Source: Methanothermococcus okinawensis
GTDB lineage: Archaea > AGJL01 > Methanococci > Methanococcales > Methanococcaceae
Length of the DNA: 42,403 bases
Reading direction: 5' to 3'
NCBI GenBank assembly: GCA_015663075.1
Contig: DQSV01000053.1
Location: 1-42,403, forward strand
In this document: positions 9,059 to 19,014 of the stretch, piece by piece
Numbering within the stretch: position 1 is the first letter of the stretch
Layout: the number at the start of each line of letters is the position of its first letter
Made by a program: the position numbers and the translations under genes
The notes under the pieces: model-generated
Seen by the model: the letters and a program-made list of their open reading frames with translations, nothing else
Database searches by the model: none
Told to the model about the DNA's origin: nothing

Positions 9059-10345
9059 TTATTTGTTCTTTGCCTTAACATCAATACACATACCTGCTGC
9101 AACAGTCATACCCATATCTCTGATTGCAAATCTTCCAAGTTGTGGTATTTCTCTTACATTTTCAAGTACCATTGGCTTTGTTGGTATAATTTTAACAATT
9201 GCAGCATCTCCTGTTTTTAAGAAGTCTGGGTTTTCTTCCTTAACCTCTCCTGTAGCAGGGTTCAATTTCTTGAGAAGTTCTGCAAAGGTACAGGCCACCT
9301 GAGCAGTGTGGGCGTGGAATACTGGGGTATATCCTGCTGTAATTACTGATGGGTGCTGTAAAACTACAATCTGTGCTGTAAATTCAGCAGCCACTGTTGG
9401 TGGGTTATCAGGATGTCCTACAACATCCCCTCTTTTAATATCTTTTTTACCCACTCCCCTTACGTTGAAACCTATGTTATCTCCAGGTTCTGCTTTTGGA
9501 ATTTGCTCGTGGTGGGCTTCAATGGATTTAACTTCTCCTGAAACTCCTGCTGGTTCAAATACTACCTTATCTCCTGGCTTCATAACACCTGTTTCTACTC
9601 TTCCAACTGGAACAGTACCTACACCAGTAATGGTATATACATCTTGAATTGGAAGTCTTAATGGAAGGTCCACTGGTTTTTCAGGTGGATTAAATGTATC
9701 TATAACTTCAACTAATGTAGGTCCTTTATACCATGGTGTTTTGTCTGATTTTTTAACAACGTTATCTCCATGGTAGGATGCTACAGGTACAAAGTTAATG
9801 TTTGCTGGGTTATATCCCAATATTTTTAATAGTTGGTTGGAAAGCATGTCCTTCATGGCCTTGTAATCCTCTTCACTGTAGTTAACAGTATCCATCTTGT
9901 TTATTGCAACAGCCAACTGATTTACACCAAGGGTTCTAATTAGGAATAAATGCTCCCTTGTTTGTGGTTGTAATCCTGTTTTGGCATCATTTACATCAAC
10001 TACCAATATTGCAGCATCAGCCTGAGATGCCCCCGTAATCATGTTTTTAATAAAGTCTCTGTGCCCTGGACAGTCTACGATGGTTACATCATATTTCTTA
10101 CTCTCGAATTTTTTATGGGCTATGTCTATTGTAACTCCTCTTTCTCTTTCTTCCTTCAAATTATCCATAACATATGCAAACTCAAATCCTGCTTTACCCT
10201 TTTCAGCAGCCTCTCTTTTTAATTTTTCCAACAACTGTGGGTCAATAGCACCACTGTCTAACAATAATCTACCAACTGTTGTGGATTTACCAGCATCTAC
10301 GTGCCCAATAAATGCAACATTTAGTACAGGTTTTTCTTTTGCCAT
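9059..10345 (-). CDS. tuf: Elongation factor 1-alpha (EF-Tu, archaeal)
   Basis: GTPase that delivers aminoacyl-tRNA to the ribosome. At 428 residues it is full length. The G-domain motifs are GHVDAGKST (about 14-22), DCPGH, and NKMD (about 149), followed by the two beta-barrel domains ([18 protein letters not shown], then the C-terminal HAHTAQVAC). The ATG at 10345 follows a near-perfect AGGAGGT, consistent with very high expression. The 252-nt gap after EF-2 is A/T-rich and large enough for a separate promoter. Confidence 0.97.
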   Translation of the reverse strand: MAKEKPVLNVAFIGHVDAGKSTTVGRLLLDSGAIDPQLLEKLKREAAEKGKAGFEFAYVMDNLKEERERGVTIDIAHKKFESKKYDVTIVDCPGHRDFIKNMITGASQADAAILVVDVNDAKTGLQPQTREHLFLIRTLGVNQLAVAINKMDTVNYSEEDYKAMKDMLSNQLLKILGYNPANINFVPVASYHGDNVVKKSDKTPWYKGPTLVEVIDTFNPPEKPVDLPLRLPIQDVYTITGVGTVPVGRVETGVMKPGDKVVFEPAGVSGEVKSIEAHHEQIPKAEPGDNIGFNVRGVGKKDIKRGDVVGHPDNPPTVAAEFTAQIVVLQHPSVITAGYTPVFHAHTAQVACTFAELLKKLNPATGEVKEENPDFLKTGDAAIVKIIPTKPMVLENVREIPQLGRFAIRDMGMTVAAGMCIDVKAKNK

Positions 10346-10597
10346 GCTTTTACCTCCTAATTAAGGTTTTATCTTTTATATTTAATTAATATATTATATT
10401 TTTTGACTATTTAATTTTATTTCTAATATTTATTCTTTATTTTTTTTAATATTTATTTTTTTATATTTTATATTATTATTTTTGTTTTATTATTTTTATT
10501 ATATGGGCCTATAACCTTATAAAAATATTTTTATTATAAATTGCAATATTCAATATTATAAAGGGATATATATAATTTGTGGTATTCCACAATATAT

Positions 10598-12781
10598 TTA
10601 ATCTGTTTTTAATCCCTTTCTTTCCCTTATCTCCTTAATGATTTTTGATTGTAATTCATTAGGTACCTTCTCAAATCCTGCAAACTCTATACTCCACAAA
10701 CATCTACCCTGGGTAGCACCCCTAATTGCACCAGCAAATCCAAACATTTCTGAAACAGGAGCCTTTGATTTAATCAATGTCATATCTCCCTCCTGTTCCA
10801 TATCCAATATTTGACCCCTTCTGTTACTAAGTTCCTTCATTGCATCTCCCATATATTCTTGAGGGGTATTGATAAATACATTTTGAATAGGCTCCAATAG
10901 CACAGGTTTGGCCTGGGTTATGGCATCTCTTATACCAAATCTTACAGCAGGTATTAACTGAGATGGACCCCTGTGGATGGCATCTTCGTGGAATACTGCA
11001 TCCACTAATTTAACCTTTATTCCCTGACACTTTTCAGCTGCCAATGGACCATTTCTAACAGCCTCCTTGAATCCCTCTATTATTAACTCTCTTGCCTCAT
11101 CCAATTGGACAATACCCCTGGTCATGTTAAGGAGCATATTTCCTTCATATATTGACATTACCCTTTTAGCCTCCTCTTTATCCATTCCTGCCTCAATTAA
11201 TACCTTTTCTACTTCAGGTAATGTTTTCTTTTTGAAATCCTCATCTTTGATCTTACCCTCTTTATATGCTTGGAATACTCCCTCCTCCAATGGCTCAACT
11301 ACAAAGTATAACTTATTGTGTTTATTAGGAGATTTACCCTCCACCTCAGGTGATTTTCCAGTTACTGTCTCCCTATATACTACAATGGGCTCCCCAACTT
11401 CAACCTCAATGCCTGCATCCCTTCCTATTTTTGTATTGGTTATGACCTCTATGTGGAGTTCTCCCATACCACTGATTAAATGCTCCCCAGTTTCTTCATT
11501 AATCTCTACTCTAACGGTATTGTCCTCTTTAGCTATCTGTCTAAGTACCTCAATTAATTTTGGAAGGTCCTTAGTATTTTTAGCCTCAATGGCCACAGTA
11601 ATTACTGGTTCACTTACGTGAGTAATTGATTCAAATGGAGGTTCAAGAATATTATTTGGACTACATATGGTTTCCCCTGCACTGGCCTCCTTCAACCCGG
11701 TTATTGCACAAATATTTCCTGCTGAAACACTTGAAACCTGTACCCTTTCAGCACCCATGAATATGGCTACCTGCTGAGCCCTTACCTTTTGCTTTAGTCC
11801 CACTAAGTATAGTTCATCTCCCTGCTTTAATCTACCACTGAATAATCTACATGCAGATATTGCACCAGCATGCTTATCCATTATAATTTTTGTTATTACT
11901 CCAGCCAATGGACCATTGGGATCACAATTAACCATGGCCTTACCAATATCTGATTCCAAATCTCCCTTCCAAATGTTAGGAATTCTGTACTTCTGGGCTA
12001 CTGTTGGATTAGGCAAGTGTTTAATTACAATATCCAAGAGTACCTCATGAAGAGGAGCCTTTTGAGCAAGTTCCTTTTGTTTGTCCTTTTCACAGTAATT
12101 TATAATATCATTAAAGGATATTCCAGTTTTTTTCATAAATGGCACAGAAATAGCCCAGTTATGATATGCTGAACCAAATGCAACACTTCCATCCATAACA
12201 TTTACAATCCATTCCTTTTTAAATTCCTCGGGAGCCATCTTTTGAATTAATTTATTAATATCACTTATAATCTTTGTAAATCTGTTCATTAACTCCTCAG
12301 GAGTTAATTTCAATTCATTTAATAACCTATCTACCTTATTAATAAATAAAACAGGTTTTACCTTTTCTTTAAGGGCCTGTCTTAAAACAGTCTCAGTCTG
12401 AGGCATAACCCCTTCAACAGCACATACAACAACAACTGCACCATCTATGGCTCTCATGGCCCTTGTAACGTCTCCTCCAAAATCAACGTGTCCAGGGGTA
12501 TCAATCAGGTTAATTAAATATTCCTTGCCCTCAAACTCATGCACCATTGAAACATTAGCAGCATAAATGGTAATACCTCTTTTAGCCTCCTCCTCATCAA
12601 AATCTAAGGCTAACTGATCTCCAGCAAGATCCTTGGAGATCATCCCAGCTCCTGCCAATAGGTTATCAGATAGTGTAGTTTTACCATGGTCTATATGAGC
12701 ACATATTCCAATATTTCTAATTCTGTCATGCATTTCCATTAAACTTTTAACTTTTTCAACCATCTTTGCTCTTCTTCCCAT
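10598..12781 (-). CDS. fusA: Elongation factor 2
   Basis: Translocation GTPase of 727 residues, the length of other methanococcal EF-2 proteins. GTP-binding motifs are AHIDHGKTT (about 33), DTPGHVD (about 95) and NKVDRL (about 147). The diphthamide loop DAIHRGPSQ carries the modified histidine at H603, so a diphthamide pathway is expected elsewhere in the genome. The N-terminus [15 protein letters not shown] is typical for the genus group. The start at 12781 follows GAGGAGG. It lies 331 nt from S7 with its own TATA box, so it is probably transcribed separately from L30e-S7. Confidence 0.97.
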   Translation of the reverse strand: MGRRAKMVEKVKSLMEMHDRIRNIGICAHIDHGKTTLSDNLLAGAGMISKDLAGDQLALDFDEEEAKRGITIYAANVSMVHEFEGKEYLINLIDTPGHVDFGGDVTRAMRAIDGAVVVVCAVEGVMPQTETVLRQALKEKVKPVLFINKVDRLLNELKLTPEELMNRFTKIISDINKLIQKMAPEEFKKEWIVNVMDGSVAFGSAYHNWAISVPFMKKTGISFNDIINYCEKDKQKELAQKAPLHEVLLDIVIKHLPNPTVAQKYRIPNIWKGDLESDIGKAMVNCDPNGPLAGVITKIIMDKHAGAISACRLFSGRLKQGDELYLVGLKQKVRAQQVAIFMGAERVQVSSVSAGNICAITGLKEASAGETICSPNNILEPPFESITHVSEPVITVAIEAKNTKDLPKLIEVLRQIAKEDNTVRVEINEETGEHLISGMGELHIEVITNTKIGRDAGIEVEVGEPIVVYRETVTGKSPEVEGKSPNKHNKLYFVVEPLEEGVFQAYKEGKIKDEDFKKKTLPEVEKVLIEAGMDKEEAKRVMSIYEGNMLLNMTRGIVQLDEARELIIEGFKEAVRNGPLAAEKCQGIKVKLVDAVFHEDAIHRGPSQLIPAVRFGIRDAITQAKPVLLEPIQNVFINTPQEYMGDAMKELSNRRGQILDMEQEGDMTLIKSKAPVSEMFGFAGAIRGATQGRCLWSIEFAGFEKVPNELQSKIIKEIRERKGLKTD

Positions 12782-13112
12782 AATTTCCTCCTCAAAATAA
12801 TAATTATTTTAAATTTATTCTGGTTATTTATATTTCTATGGAATATATCCTATTATTATATTACATAGGTTTTATGTACATTTATTTAGATTTTTATATA
12901 TAATATCATATTTTATGAAATATTTATTGCAAAAATACTCAATATTATATAAATTTTACAAACAATATATATAATTTTAATTATCCTTTAAATACCTTAA
13001 TGTATTACAATTCTGCATTTATCCACATTAATACTTATTTAAATTATAATTAATAAAAATTAAATAAAAATTTAAATTAATTTAATTATATATATTAACT
13101 TAATTAAATTGT
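12782..13112 (-). promoter_or_regulatory. EF-2 promoter and leader region
   Basis: This 331-nt spacer between S7 and EF-2 holds no gene. On the minus strand TTATATATAAAAATC (about 12890-12905) is a strong TATA box and would give a leader of roughly 90 nt. A weak hairpin in the leader (CCTAT ... ATAGG) is possible. No other structure is visible. Confidence 0.5.
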
Positions 13113-13679
13113 TTATCTTGCAGATTGTGCAACTCTTTCCTTTTCTTCTTTTTTTCTTACAGCATAACTTCTCTGCACATCTCCCTTTGAGGCAAAGATT
13201 ATCTCATCGGCTAAGCACTGAGCAAAGGATTTTTTATTTTTATGAGCAGATTGCAGTGCTCCAAGGGCAATATTTCTTAATGCAGTATCCAATCTTCTTG
13301 ATGGAGATACATCCACTGATTGTAGAAATGCTATTCCTCCATAGGATATTCTTGTGGTTTCTTCCCTAGGTCCTGCATTTTCCAAGGCATCGACTAACAC
13401 TTGGACAGGGTTCATTTTGGTTCTCTTTTCAATAATATCAAATGCCTCTTCAATGGTTTTTAGGGCCATTTGCTTTTTACCTGTGTTATGTTCCTTTCTC
13501 ATTAAATTATTAACCATTCTTTCTACTATGTTCATTTTGGCCTTGTCAAACATCTTTTTAGAGTTTCTTCCAGCACTATTGGGCACAATTATTGGGGCTA
13601 TGTTTATATAACTTCTCAAACTTGGGTCATTAACTACAACTTCAGTAGTATCCCATTTATTAAATAATTTTATTTCCAA
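13113..13679 (-). CDS. rpsG: 30S ribosomal protein S7 (uS7)
   Basis: Protein of 188 residues with KLFNKWD at the N-terminus and the conserved [18 protein letters not shown] and [13 protein letters not shown] blocks of S7, ending in a basic tail. The start is a TTG at 13679. GGTGAT (13688-13683 on the minus strand) lies exactly 3 nt upstream, the same geometry as aroC and aIF2-alpha, and no ATG or GTG is available nearby. It follows S12 by 58 nt. Confidence 0.95.
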   Translation of the reverse strand: MEIKLFNKWDTTEVVVNDPSLRSYINIAPIIVPNSAGRNSKKMFDKAKMNIVERMVNNLMRKEHNTGKKQMALKTIEEAFDIIEKRTKMNPVQVLVDALENAGPREETTRISYGGIAFLQSVDVSPSRRLDTALRNIALGALQSAHKNKKSFAQCLADEIIFASKGDVQRSYAVRKKEEKERVAQSAR

Positions 13680-13737
13680 TGTATCACCTTTTTATTTTTT
13701 AAACTATTTTTACATTTTTTTTAAATTATTTTATTAA

Positions 13738-14181
13738 TTACCTCTTTACCTTTTCCTGTCTTCCTCTAACAAGTTCCTTTAATGAGTTTTTACCTACCAT
13801 AATTACCTTATATCTAACTCCTGGAATGTCTCCTTTTGCCTGTCCCTTTGGACCTCCAATACCCTCAATAACTACCTCATCATGCTCATCTATGAAGTTT
13901 ATAGCATGGTTTCCAGGTGCAAATGCTGTAACTACCCTACCGTTTTTAATCAACTGCACCTTAACACACTTTCTAATAGCAGAGTTTGGCTGTTTTGCCT
14001 CCAATCCTACTTTTTCAATAACAATACCCCTTGCCATTGGAGCCCCTTCAAGAGGATCTGATTTTTCCTTTAACTTTAAAACCCTGTTTATGTATTTGTA
14101 TTGGTGCCATCTACTTTCTTTTCTTTTTAATACTAATTTTCTTCCTGCGAATTCTCCCCTTGGAGATTTACTTCCAGACAT
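13738..14181 (-). CDS. rpsL: 30S ribosomal protein S12 (uS12)
   Basis: Protein of 147 residues starting [16 protein letters not shown]. It carries the decoding-centre motif [15 protein letters not shown] and the GVRYKV/KGDIPG region. The frame opens three codons earlier at a GTG, but that GTG is part of the GGTGAG ribosome-binding site (14191-14186 on the minus strand). The ATG at 14181 is the start used in relatives. It is the third gene of the L30e-nusA-S12-S7 run. Confidence 0.96.
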   Translation of the reverse strand: MSGSKSPRGEFAGRKLVLKRKESRWHQYKYINRVLKLKEKSDPLEGAPMARGIVIEKVGLEAKQPNSAIRKCVKVQLIKNGRVVTAFAPGNHAINFIDEHDEVVIEGIGGPKGQAKGDIPGVRYKVIMVGKNSLKELVRGRQEKVKR

Positions 14182-14304
14182 TAATCTCACCTTTTTATTT
14201 TGTTATCATACCATTATGAAAAATTAAAGAATTATTATTTTATTTATTATAAATTTATAAATTTTTTATTTTTTTAATCATATTTTTTAGTATTTATTAA
14301 TTTT

Positions 14305-14919
14305 TTATTTATTATCCTTTTCATTTTCAGAGATATTATCCAATGATTCTCCTTTTAAGGTCTCATCCCCGTTATTTTTATCCCTTGTTTTTATATTATC
14401 TTCAGATGTAGGTTTTTTAACTGGTTTTTTATCAAATTTCCTAGGTTTTCCCCTATATCTTCCACCTGGTCCCCTTCTTAATTCCCTTCTCGGTTCTGAG
14501 ATTACCTTTATATTTTTAGCATCTGAAAGTCTAGATAATATATTCACAGCCCTATCTATATTTTTACCATTGATACCAATAATTGCCCTTCTAAGTTTTG
14601 GATGCACCCTGACATATACCACAAGTTTACCATTAAACTTCTTTAACCATACATCCTCCAACTTCAAGGGTTCAAAAATATTTCTTACAAATTTTTTTAT
14701 ATCACTAGAGTATTCTATAACATCTATTTTTTTATTAAATTTTTCCATGGCAGTCTTTACGTTTTCTCCACCTTTCCCAATTGCTGCACCAATATCTCCT
14801 TCCTTGACAATAAAGACAATTCTTTCATCGTCAGAAATACAATCCAATACATCAGCCTCTGTTATTTTTTCAAAGAGGCTAATCTTCATCATATCATCTC
14901 TATTTATCCTAACCTTCAT
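14305..14919 (-). CDS. nusA: NusA-like transcription factor with charged C-terminal tail
   Basis: Archaeal NusA consists of two KH RNA-binding domains without the bacterial N-terminal polymerase-binding domain. Both KH GxxG-type loops are visible: IGAAIGKGGENVK (about 47-60) and RRAIIGINGKNIDRAV (about 110-125). Relatives are typically around 140-170 residues. Here a further 40-50 residues after about 155 are hydrophilic: first basic (RRGPGGRYRGKPRKFDKK), then acidic and polar. The gene starts 10 nt after the L30e stop, with GGTGGT upstream of the ATG at 14919, so it is co-transcribed with L30e. The tail is probably disordered and its role unknown. Confidence 0.9.
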   Translation of the reverse strand: MKVRINRDDMMKISLFEKITEADVLDCISDDERIVFIVKEGDIGAAIGKGGENVKTAMEKFNKKIDVIEYSSDIKKFVRNIFEPLKLEDVWLKKFNGKLVVYVRVHPKLRRAIIGINGKNIDRAVNILSRLSDAKNIKVISEPRRELRRGPGGRYRGKPRKFDKKPVKKPTSEDNIKTRDKNNGDETLKGESLDNISENEKDNK

Positions 14920-14929
14920 TAAATACCAC

Positions 14930-15238
14930 CTAATGTTTTTCTTGTTTTATAATATTCAAGATATTTGAGTTTCCAGGTTCAACAATCAATAGTGCAGAAA
15001 CAGGGAAAGGCTTTCCGCAAATAGCCCCTAACTCCAATGATGTTGATTTGTGGATATAAATTGGTATATTTGATAATTTTGCATAATATTCTATGTCATT
15101 CATTGTATCCTTTGTACAATTTGCCGCCAATATTACCAATATACCTTCTCCATGTTTTACAGATTTTATGGTTTGTTTTGTACCTAATTTTACATTTCCA
15201 GTATCTACTGCAACCCTTATGGCTTTATTAATATCCAT
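14930..15238 (-). CDS. rpl30e: 50S ribosomal protein L30e (eL30)
   Basis: Protein of 102 residues of the L7Ae/L30e RNA-binding family, with [20 protein letters not shown] and the [19 protein letters not shown]-terminal block. In many archaea it follows rpoA2 at the end of the RNA polymerase operon. Here no polymerase gene precedes it; the next gene, aroC, is divergent about 800 nt away. The ATG at 15238 follows GGAGG. The leader has a TATA box near 15373-15384, a 12-nt direct repeat and a 12-bp hairpin, so the group seems to have its own promoter and possibly its own control. Confidence 0.95.
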   Translation of the reverse strand: MDINKAIRVAVDTGNVKLGTKQTIKSVKHGEGILVILAANCTKDTMNDIEYYAKLSNIPIYIHKSTSLELGAICGKPFPVSALLIVEPGNSNILNIIKQEKH

Positions 15239-15269
15239 AATATATACCTCCTTCTCATTTTTTACTCCA

Positions 15270-15303
15270 GAGGCTTCCTGACTATATTTTCAGTGAAGTC
15301 CTC
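15270..15303 (-). promoter_or_regulatory. Hairpin in the L30e leader
   Basis: On the plus strand GAGG-CTTC-CTGA (15270-15281) pairs with TCAG-GAAG-CCTC (15290-15303), giving 12 base pairs around an 8-nt loop with only two single-base bulges. On the minus-strand mRNA it sits about 32 nt before the L30e start codon, just ahead of the GGAGG site. No T-run follows, so it is not an obvious terminator. A leader structure controlling this operon is an inference. Confidence 0.6.
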
Positions 15304-15384
15304 GTGTTTAGATATTTGTTATGTGTTTAGATATTACTAACTTAGTTATAACCATAGCAGATAGTTGTAAGTTATTTTTATACT
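15304..15384 (-). promoter_or_regulatory. Predicted L30e-operon promoter and direct repeat
   Basis: On the minus strand AGTATAAAAATAAC (15384-15371) is a likely TATA box. Between it and the leader hairpin the 12-mer ATATCTAAACAC occurs twice (15334-15323 and 15315-15304), 19 nt apart, a possible regulator site or a leader repeat. Confidence 0.45.
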
Positions 15385-16029
15385 TTTTGTATATCTATGT
15401 ATTTGAATATTAAAAAACATATAAGAATTATTAGGCAATAGGAATATATTTTTTAATAAAAATTTTAAACAATTATTAAAATTAAAATATTTAAAAATAA
15501 TATTTAAATCAAAAAGAATAATTTAATGAACATATATTTTGTATAAAAATATGCCGTATATGTCATATTATATACTACAATTATATAAAAATATTGTTAT
15601 ACTAAGAATAAATATACTTTAAAGAGGTTAAAAATCTTTAAGAGGAATAAAAATATAAATATAATAATTCTACTTAAAGGTTTTCTTTTCACTTCCAGTG
15701 CTTAGGAGCGTAGGAGAAATGGAGATAGTAGTAGGGAACTTCTGCTTTTTTAGTATTTATTTTCTCATATATCTTTAAGTATTTTATTTTTTCTCTTATA
15801 TTTTAAGATTTAGATTATTTTATTATCTTTATTTTACTTATATTATTTTTTTATTATTTCATTTTTTATATTAGGGAGGGATTTAGAAAATAATATAAAA
15901 TTTATTTTTAAAAAAATTATTACATGCCTGAATAACAGCATATATATATTACTTTAATGTTTTTAGAAGTTTCTTAAAAAATAGGTTTAAGAGAGTATGT
16001 AATTGACTATAAATAAAATTGGTGATATT
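15385..16029. other. Divergent spacer between L30e and aroC
   Basis: No gene is visible. It contains a short block TTAAAAATCTTTAAGAGG (about 15628), related to blocks at 30893 and 36201, then repeat copy B, then A/T tracts. An aroC TATA-like stretch, GCATATATATATTAC, lies at about 15939-15953. The end shares the GGTTTAAGAG...TTGACTATAA block with 3659-3700. Confidence 0.45.
15675..15795 (+). repeat. Intergenic hairpin repeat, copy B
   Basis: The core CCAGTGCTTAGGAGCGTA (15695-15712) forms TGCT-TAGG-AGCG, the last pair being T-G. It is followed by GGAGAAATGGAGATAG, AGTAGGGAACTTCTGC and T-rich blocks in the same order as copies C and D, and preceded by AAAGGTTTTCTTTTCAC. Confidence 0.6.
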
Positions 16030-17157
16030 GTGAATACCATAGGAAAGGCTTTTAGAGTTACAACTTGGGGAGAAAGTCATGGAAAAGCCCTTGGAGCAGT
16101 GATTGATGGTTGTCCAGCCAATCTACCTCTCTCTGAGGATGATATTCAAAGGGAACTTGATAGAAGAAGACCTGGATATAGTATATTCTCCACCCCTCGA
16201 AGAGAACCTGATAAGGTAGAGGTGTTATCTGGGATTTTTGAGGGTAAAACCGCGGGAACTCCCATATCAGCCATAGTGTATAACAAAAATCAAAGATCCA
16301 AAGACTACAGTAAAATAAAAGATACTCCAAGACCTGGACATGGGGATTATACATACTATAAAAAATATGGTAATTATGACTATCGTGGAGGTGGGAGGGC
16401 TAGTGGAAGAACTACAATAGGCCATGTGATTGGGGGAAGTGTTGCAAAAAAGCTTTTAGAATATACCTACAATATCAAGATAATTGGATATACTATAAAA
16501 GTTGGAAAAATTAAGGGGGATTTTAATTATTATTCCAATCCAGAGGTATTCTCTGTTAACAAAGACATTGATAAAATAATAGAAAAAATAGAGAGCAATC
16601 CCCTTAGATCTCCCTCCTCAAATTCTCAGGAGATGATAGAGTATGTTAAAAATGCCATGGAGATGGGAGATAGTGTAGGGGGTATAGTGGAGTTAGTAGC
16701 ATTAAACCTTCCCTCGGGGGTAGGAAATCCACTATTTAGTAAATTAAGCGGAGAGTTAAGTGGAGGTATTATGAACATAAATGCTGTTAAGGGTGTGGAG
16801 ATAGGTGTAGGGTTTCAATCCACTGAACTTTATGGTAGTGAAATGAATGATGAATATATTTACGAGGATTCAATGCAATTAAAGACTAATAACTGTGGGG
16901 GAATATTGGGGGGCATAAGTTGTGGTTCTCCCTTGGTTATAAGGGTTGCAATTAAACCAACTCCTTCCATATCTAAAACCCAGAGAACAATAAATTTAAA
17001 GACAAAAAAAGAGGAAGATATTGAAATACATGGAAGGCATGACCCTATAATACTACCAAGGGCAATACCAGTACTGGAGTCTGTGGTGGCAATAGTTTTA
17101 GTTGATTTAATGATTAGAGGAGGTTTTATACATCCATGTAATTTGGATATAAACTAA
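16030..17157 (+). CDS. aroC: Chorismate synthase
   Basis: Converts 5-enolpyruvylshikimate-3-phosphate to chorismate, the last common step to aromatic amino acids, using reduced flavin. All three family signatures are present: GESHGKALGAVIDGCP near the N-terminus, GGGRASGRTTIGHV at about 125-140, and GRHDPIILPRAIPV near 345. The start is the GTG at 16030, giving 375 residues beginning (M)NTIGKAFRVTTWGESHG as in relatives. GGTGAT (16021-16026) lies 3 nt upstream. A longer frame from 16003 would add nine residues no relative has. Convergent with the fbp gene, with 74 nt between stops. Confidence 0.96.
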   Translation: MNTIGKAFRVTTWGESHGKALGAVIDGCPANLPLSEDDIQRELDRRRPGYSIFSTPRREPDKVEVLSGIFEGKTAGTPISAIVYNKNQRSKDYSKIKDTPRPGHGDYTYYKKYGNYDYRGGGRASGRTTIGHVIGGSVAKKLLEYTYNIKIIGYTIKVGKIKGDFNYYSNPEVFSVNKDIDKIIEKIESNPLRSPSSNSQEMIEYVKNAMEMGDSVGGIVELVALNLPSGVGNPLFSKLSGELSGGIMNINAVKGVEIGVGFQSTELYGSEMNDEYIYEDSMQLKTNNCGGILGGISCGSPLVIRVAIKPTPSISKTQRTINLKTKKEEDIEIHGRHDPIILPRAIPVLESVVAIVLVDLMIRGGFIHPCNLDIN

Positions 17158-17231
17158 AAAATAGAAAAAATAAGAAATAAAATAATTTAAAATAAAATAG
17201 AAAATAGAAATAAAATATTTAAAGAAAGTAA

Positions 17232-18377
17232 TTATTCCATATCTCCCCTTTCCCTTAACTTTTCAATTTTTTCAATTTTTTTAGTATTTACGAATCTATC
17301 CTTTAATCCCTCCAATATTTGAGGTACTGAGGTATACTCCATCATGGCCTCAGGTAATCTGTGGGGCTGGAAGGGCCCCATTCTCCTTATCATATCTGCC
17401 ATTTTCAATGCCTGTTCTCTGGCCTTATTAAATGAGATATCTTCAAATAAGTCATTAGGTCCAACCAATTTACCATCTGAAAGTTGGAAGCCCAACGCCA
17501 TAATCCTTGCAGGGCCATCGAATCTTGAAGGTCTTGCATCATCCTCACTAACTGGCATTAATGGTCCCCAATGACATCCCCTCATCCATCCCGGCACAAA
17601 ATTTGGAGTGGCAAAGGCCTCTAAAATTTCCCCTACTGCAGGCATTCCACTTTGGGCCCTTACAATTGCAACAGGGTCATCCTTACCCACATATTCTCCT
17701 GCTATTAAATTTAACTTTTCAGAACTTACAACTGCTGCAATTTCGTCATCTTTTGCTCTATGTACTCTTTTTACTGCGTATTTTTCTAAATTCCCAATTA
17801 AAGCCAGTAGGGAGTAGGTCTCCTCAGGGGTTTTTAATGTTATCTGTTTATCTTCATATATATCCAATACATCGAATTTAAACCCATCCTTCATGGATTT
17901 ATCATACACCAAACCTGCTGTATTGAATGGATCTGCAAAGATTTTATAAAGGGGCAGATTGAATGCAGTAGGATCTGTTTTATCACAGCAGAATACTATC
18001 ACTGGCTCACTTGGCCTTTCCACAAATTCCATCTCGGCACAGCCAGGCCCCATTCCTTTAACATTACCAGTGAATCCCTCTGCAAGTAAATCCTGCCCTG
18101 CTCCATACAATTTTAATTCTTTTGCAACCTCAGTAGCCTCTTCAAATGCCTTCCATGCCAATCCATGTATTTTTTCATTATCTACTCCCAATTTATGAGT
18201 CATAATTAGATCAATATCGTCTCCACATCTTGTAACGTAATAATCGATTAATATCTCATCTACGGCCTCATCAAGAACATATTCACATGCATCCAATAAA
18301 TCTTCTGGTGCTAAGGTATGGCCACAAAGCCCTCCAACATCTGCCTTAATAACACTCAATGTTATTCTTTCTTCCAT
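17232..18377 (-). CDS. fbp: Bifunctional fructose-1,6-bisphosphate aldolase/phosphatase (class V FBPase)
   Basis: Gluconeogenic enzyme of archaea that condenses triose phosphates and then dephosphorylates fructose-1,6-bisphosphate in the same active site. The 381-residue length and sequence are typical: the N-terminal VIKADVGGLCGH carries metal and substrate residues (D13, H20), CCDKTDPTAFN (about 130-140) binds metals, and GEYVGKDDP places the aldolase residues at Y229 and K232, the positions reported for this family. The ATG at 18377 follows GGAGTGAT. The downstream 74 nt are T-rich on the minus strand and could terminate the transcript. PEP synthase, another gluconeogenic enzyme, is also in this window but far away. 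Confidence 0.96.
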   Translation of the reverse strand: MEERITLSVIKADVGGLCGHTLAPEDLLDACEYVLDEAVDEILIDYYVTRCGDDIDLIMTHKLGVDNEKIHGLAWKAFEEATEVAKELKLYGAGQDLLAEGFTGNVKGMGPGCAEMEFVERPSEPVIVFCCDKTDPTAFNLPLYKIFADPFNTAGLVYDKSMKDGFKFDVLDIYEDKQITLKTPEETYSLLALIGNLEKYAVKRVHRAKDDEIAAVVSSEKLNLIAGEYVGKDDPVAIVRAQSGMPAVGEILEAFATPNFVPGWMRGCHWGPLMPVSEDDARPSRFDGPARIMALGFQLSDGKLVGPNDLFEDISFNKAREQALKMADMIRRMGPFQPHRLPEAMMEYTSVPQILEGLKDRFVNTKKIEKIEKLRERGDME

Positions 18378-19014
18378 TATATCACTCCTTAGTTTATAAT
18401 TTATGTGGTAGTATGTAGTATAAAATATTATGGTTTATAGTTATGGTATGTATTTATATTTATAATTTTATATCAATTGGTATTTTTTAAGTATATATTA
18501 AGTATATAAAATATACTATTATAATTGTAGCATAATAAAAACAATTATCAAAATTTATTTAAAATTATTTTTATTTTCTTATTTATTTTAAAATTTACTC
18601 TGATTCCTATCAAAAATATTCACTTAAAATACCAATATAAAGGTTATGAACTCATGGAAAAATACAGTATATTATCCACTTTACATTAACACTGAAAAAA
18701 GATGTTTAACCAGTTCAAGGGAAATGTCTTACTGAAGATTAAAAGGAAAAATCATTAATGCGATTAAAGGATAAGTGAGTAATAACTTCTCTAAAAAAAT
18801 AAAGAGGGAAATCTAATAAAGAGCGATACTGTAATCAATTATTCCAGATCTCTCTTTAAACTTGGGGAATTAAGATATAAGCCAGCTAATAAAAAGACTA
18901 ACTGTCAAGATTATTCTTTATTGTTACATTTTAATTTCTATTATTAATGAAGGATGGGAATTAAGATTTACTAATTTATCATTTGTTGATTATTAATTTG
19001 AATTGCAACATATT
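18378..19014. other. Long spacer, unexplained 350-nt less AT-rich stretch
   Basis: About 18600-18960 looks visibly less A/T-dominated than other spacers and contains no long open frame on either strand. Fragments such as CCAGTTCAAGGGAAATG and GAGCGATACTGTAATC do not match anything I recognise. It could be a decayed gene or a non-coding RNA. On the fbp side, TATA-like stretches suit its promoter. Confidence 0.4.

Noticed and set aside
9063-9647. Long open frames antisense to EF-1A (and similar ones antisense to EF-2, S12, fbp and ppsA)
   Set aside because: They are shadows of strongly biased codon use in highly expressed genes on the other strand; no ribosome-binding sites or homology.
15270-15303. 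Kink-turn bound by L30e itself
   Set aside because: The hairpin has only single-base bulges and lacks the 3-nt bulge plus tandem G-A pairs needed for a kink-turn.
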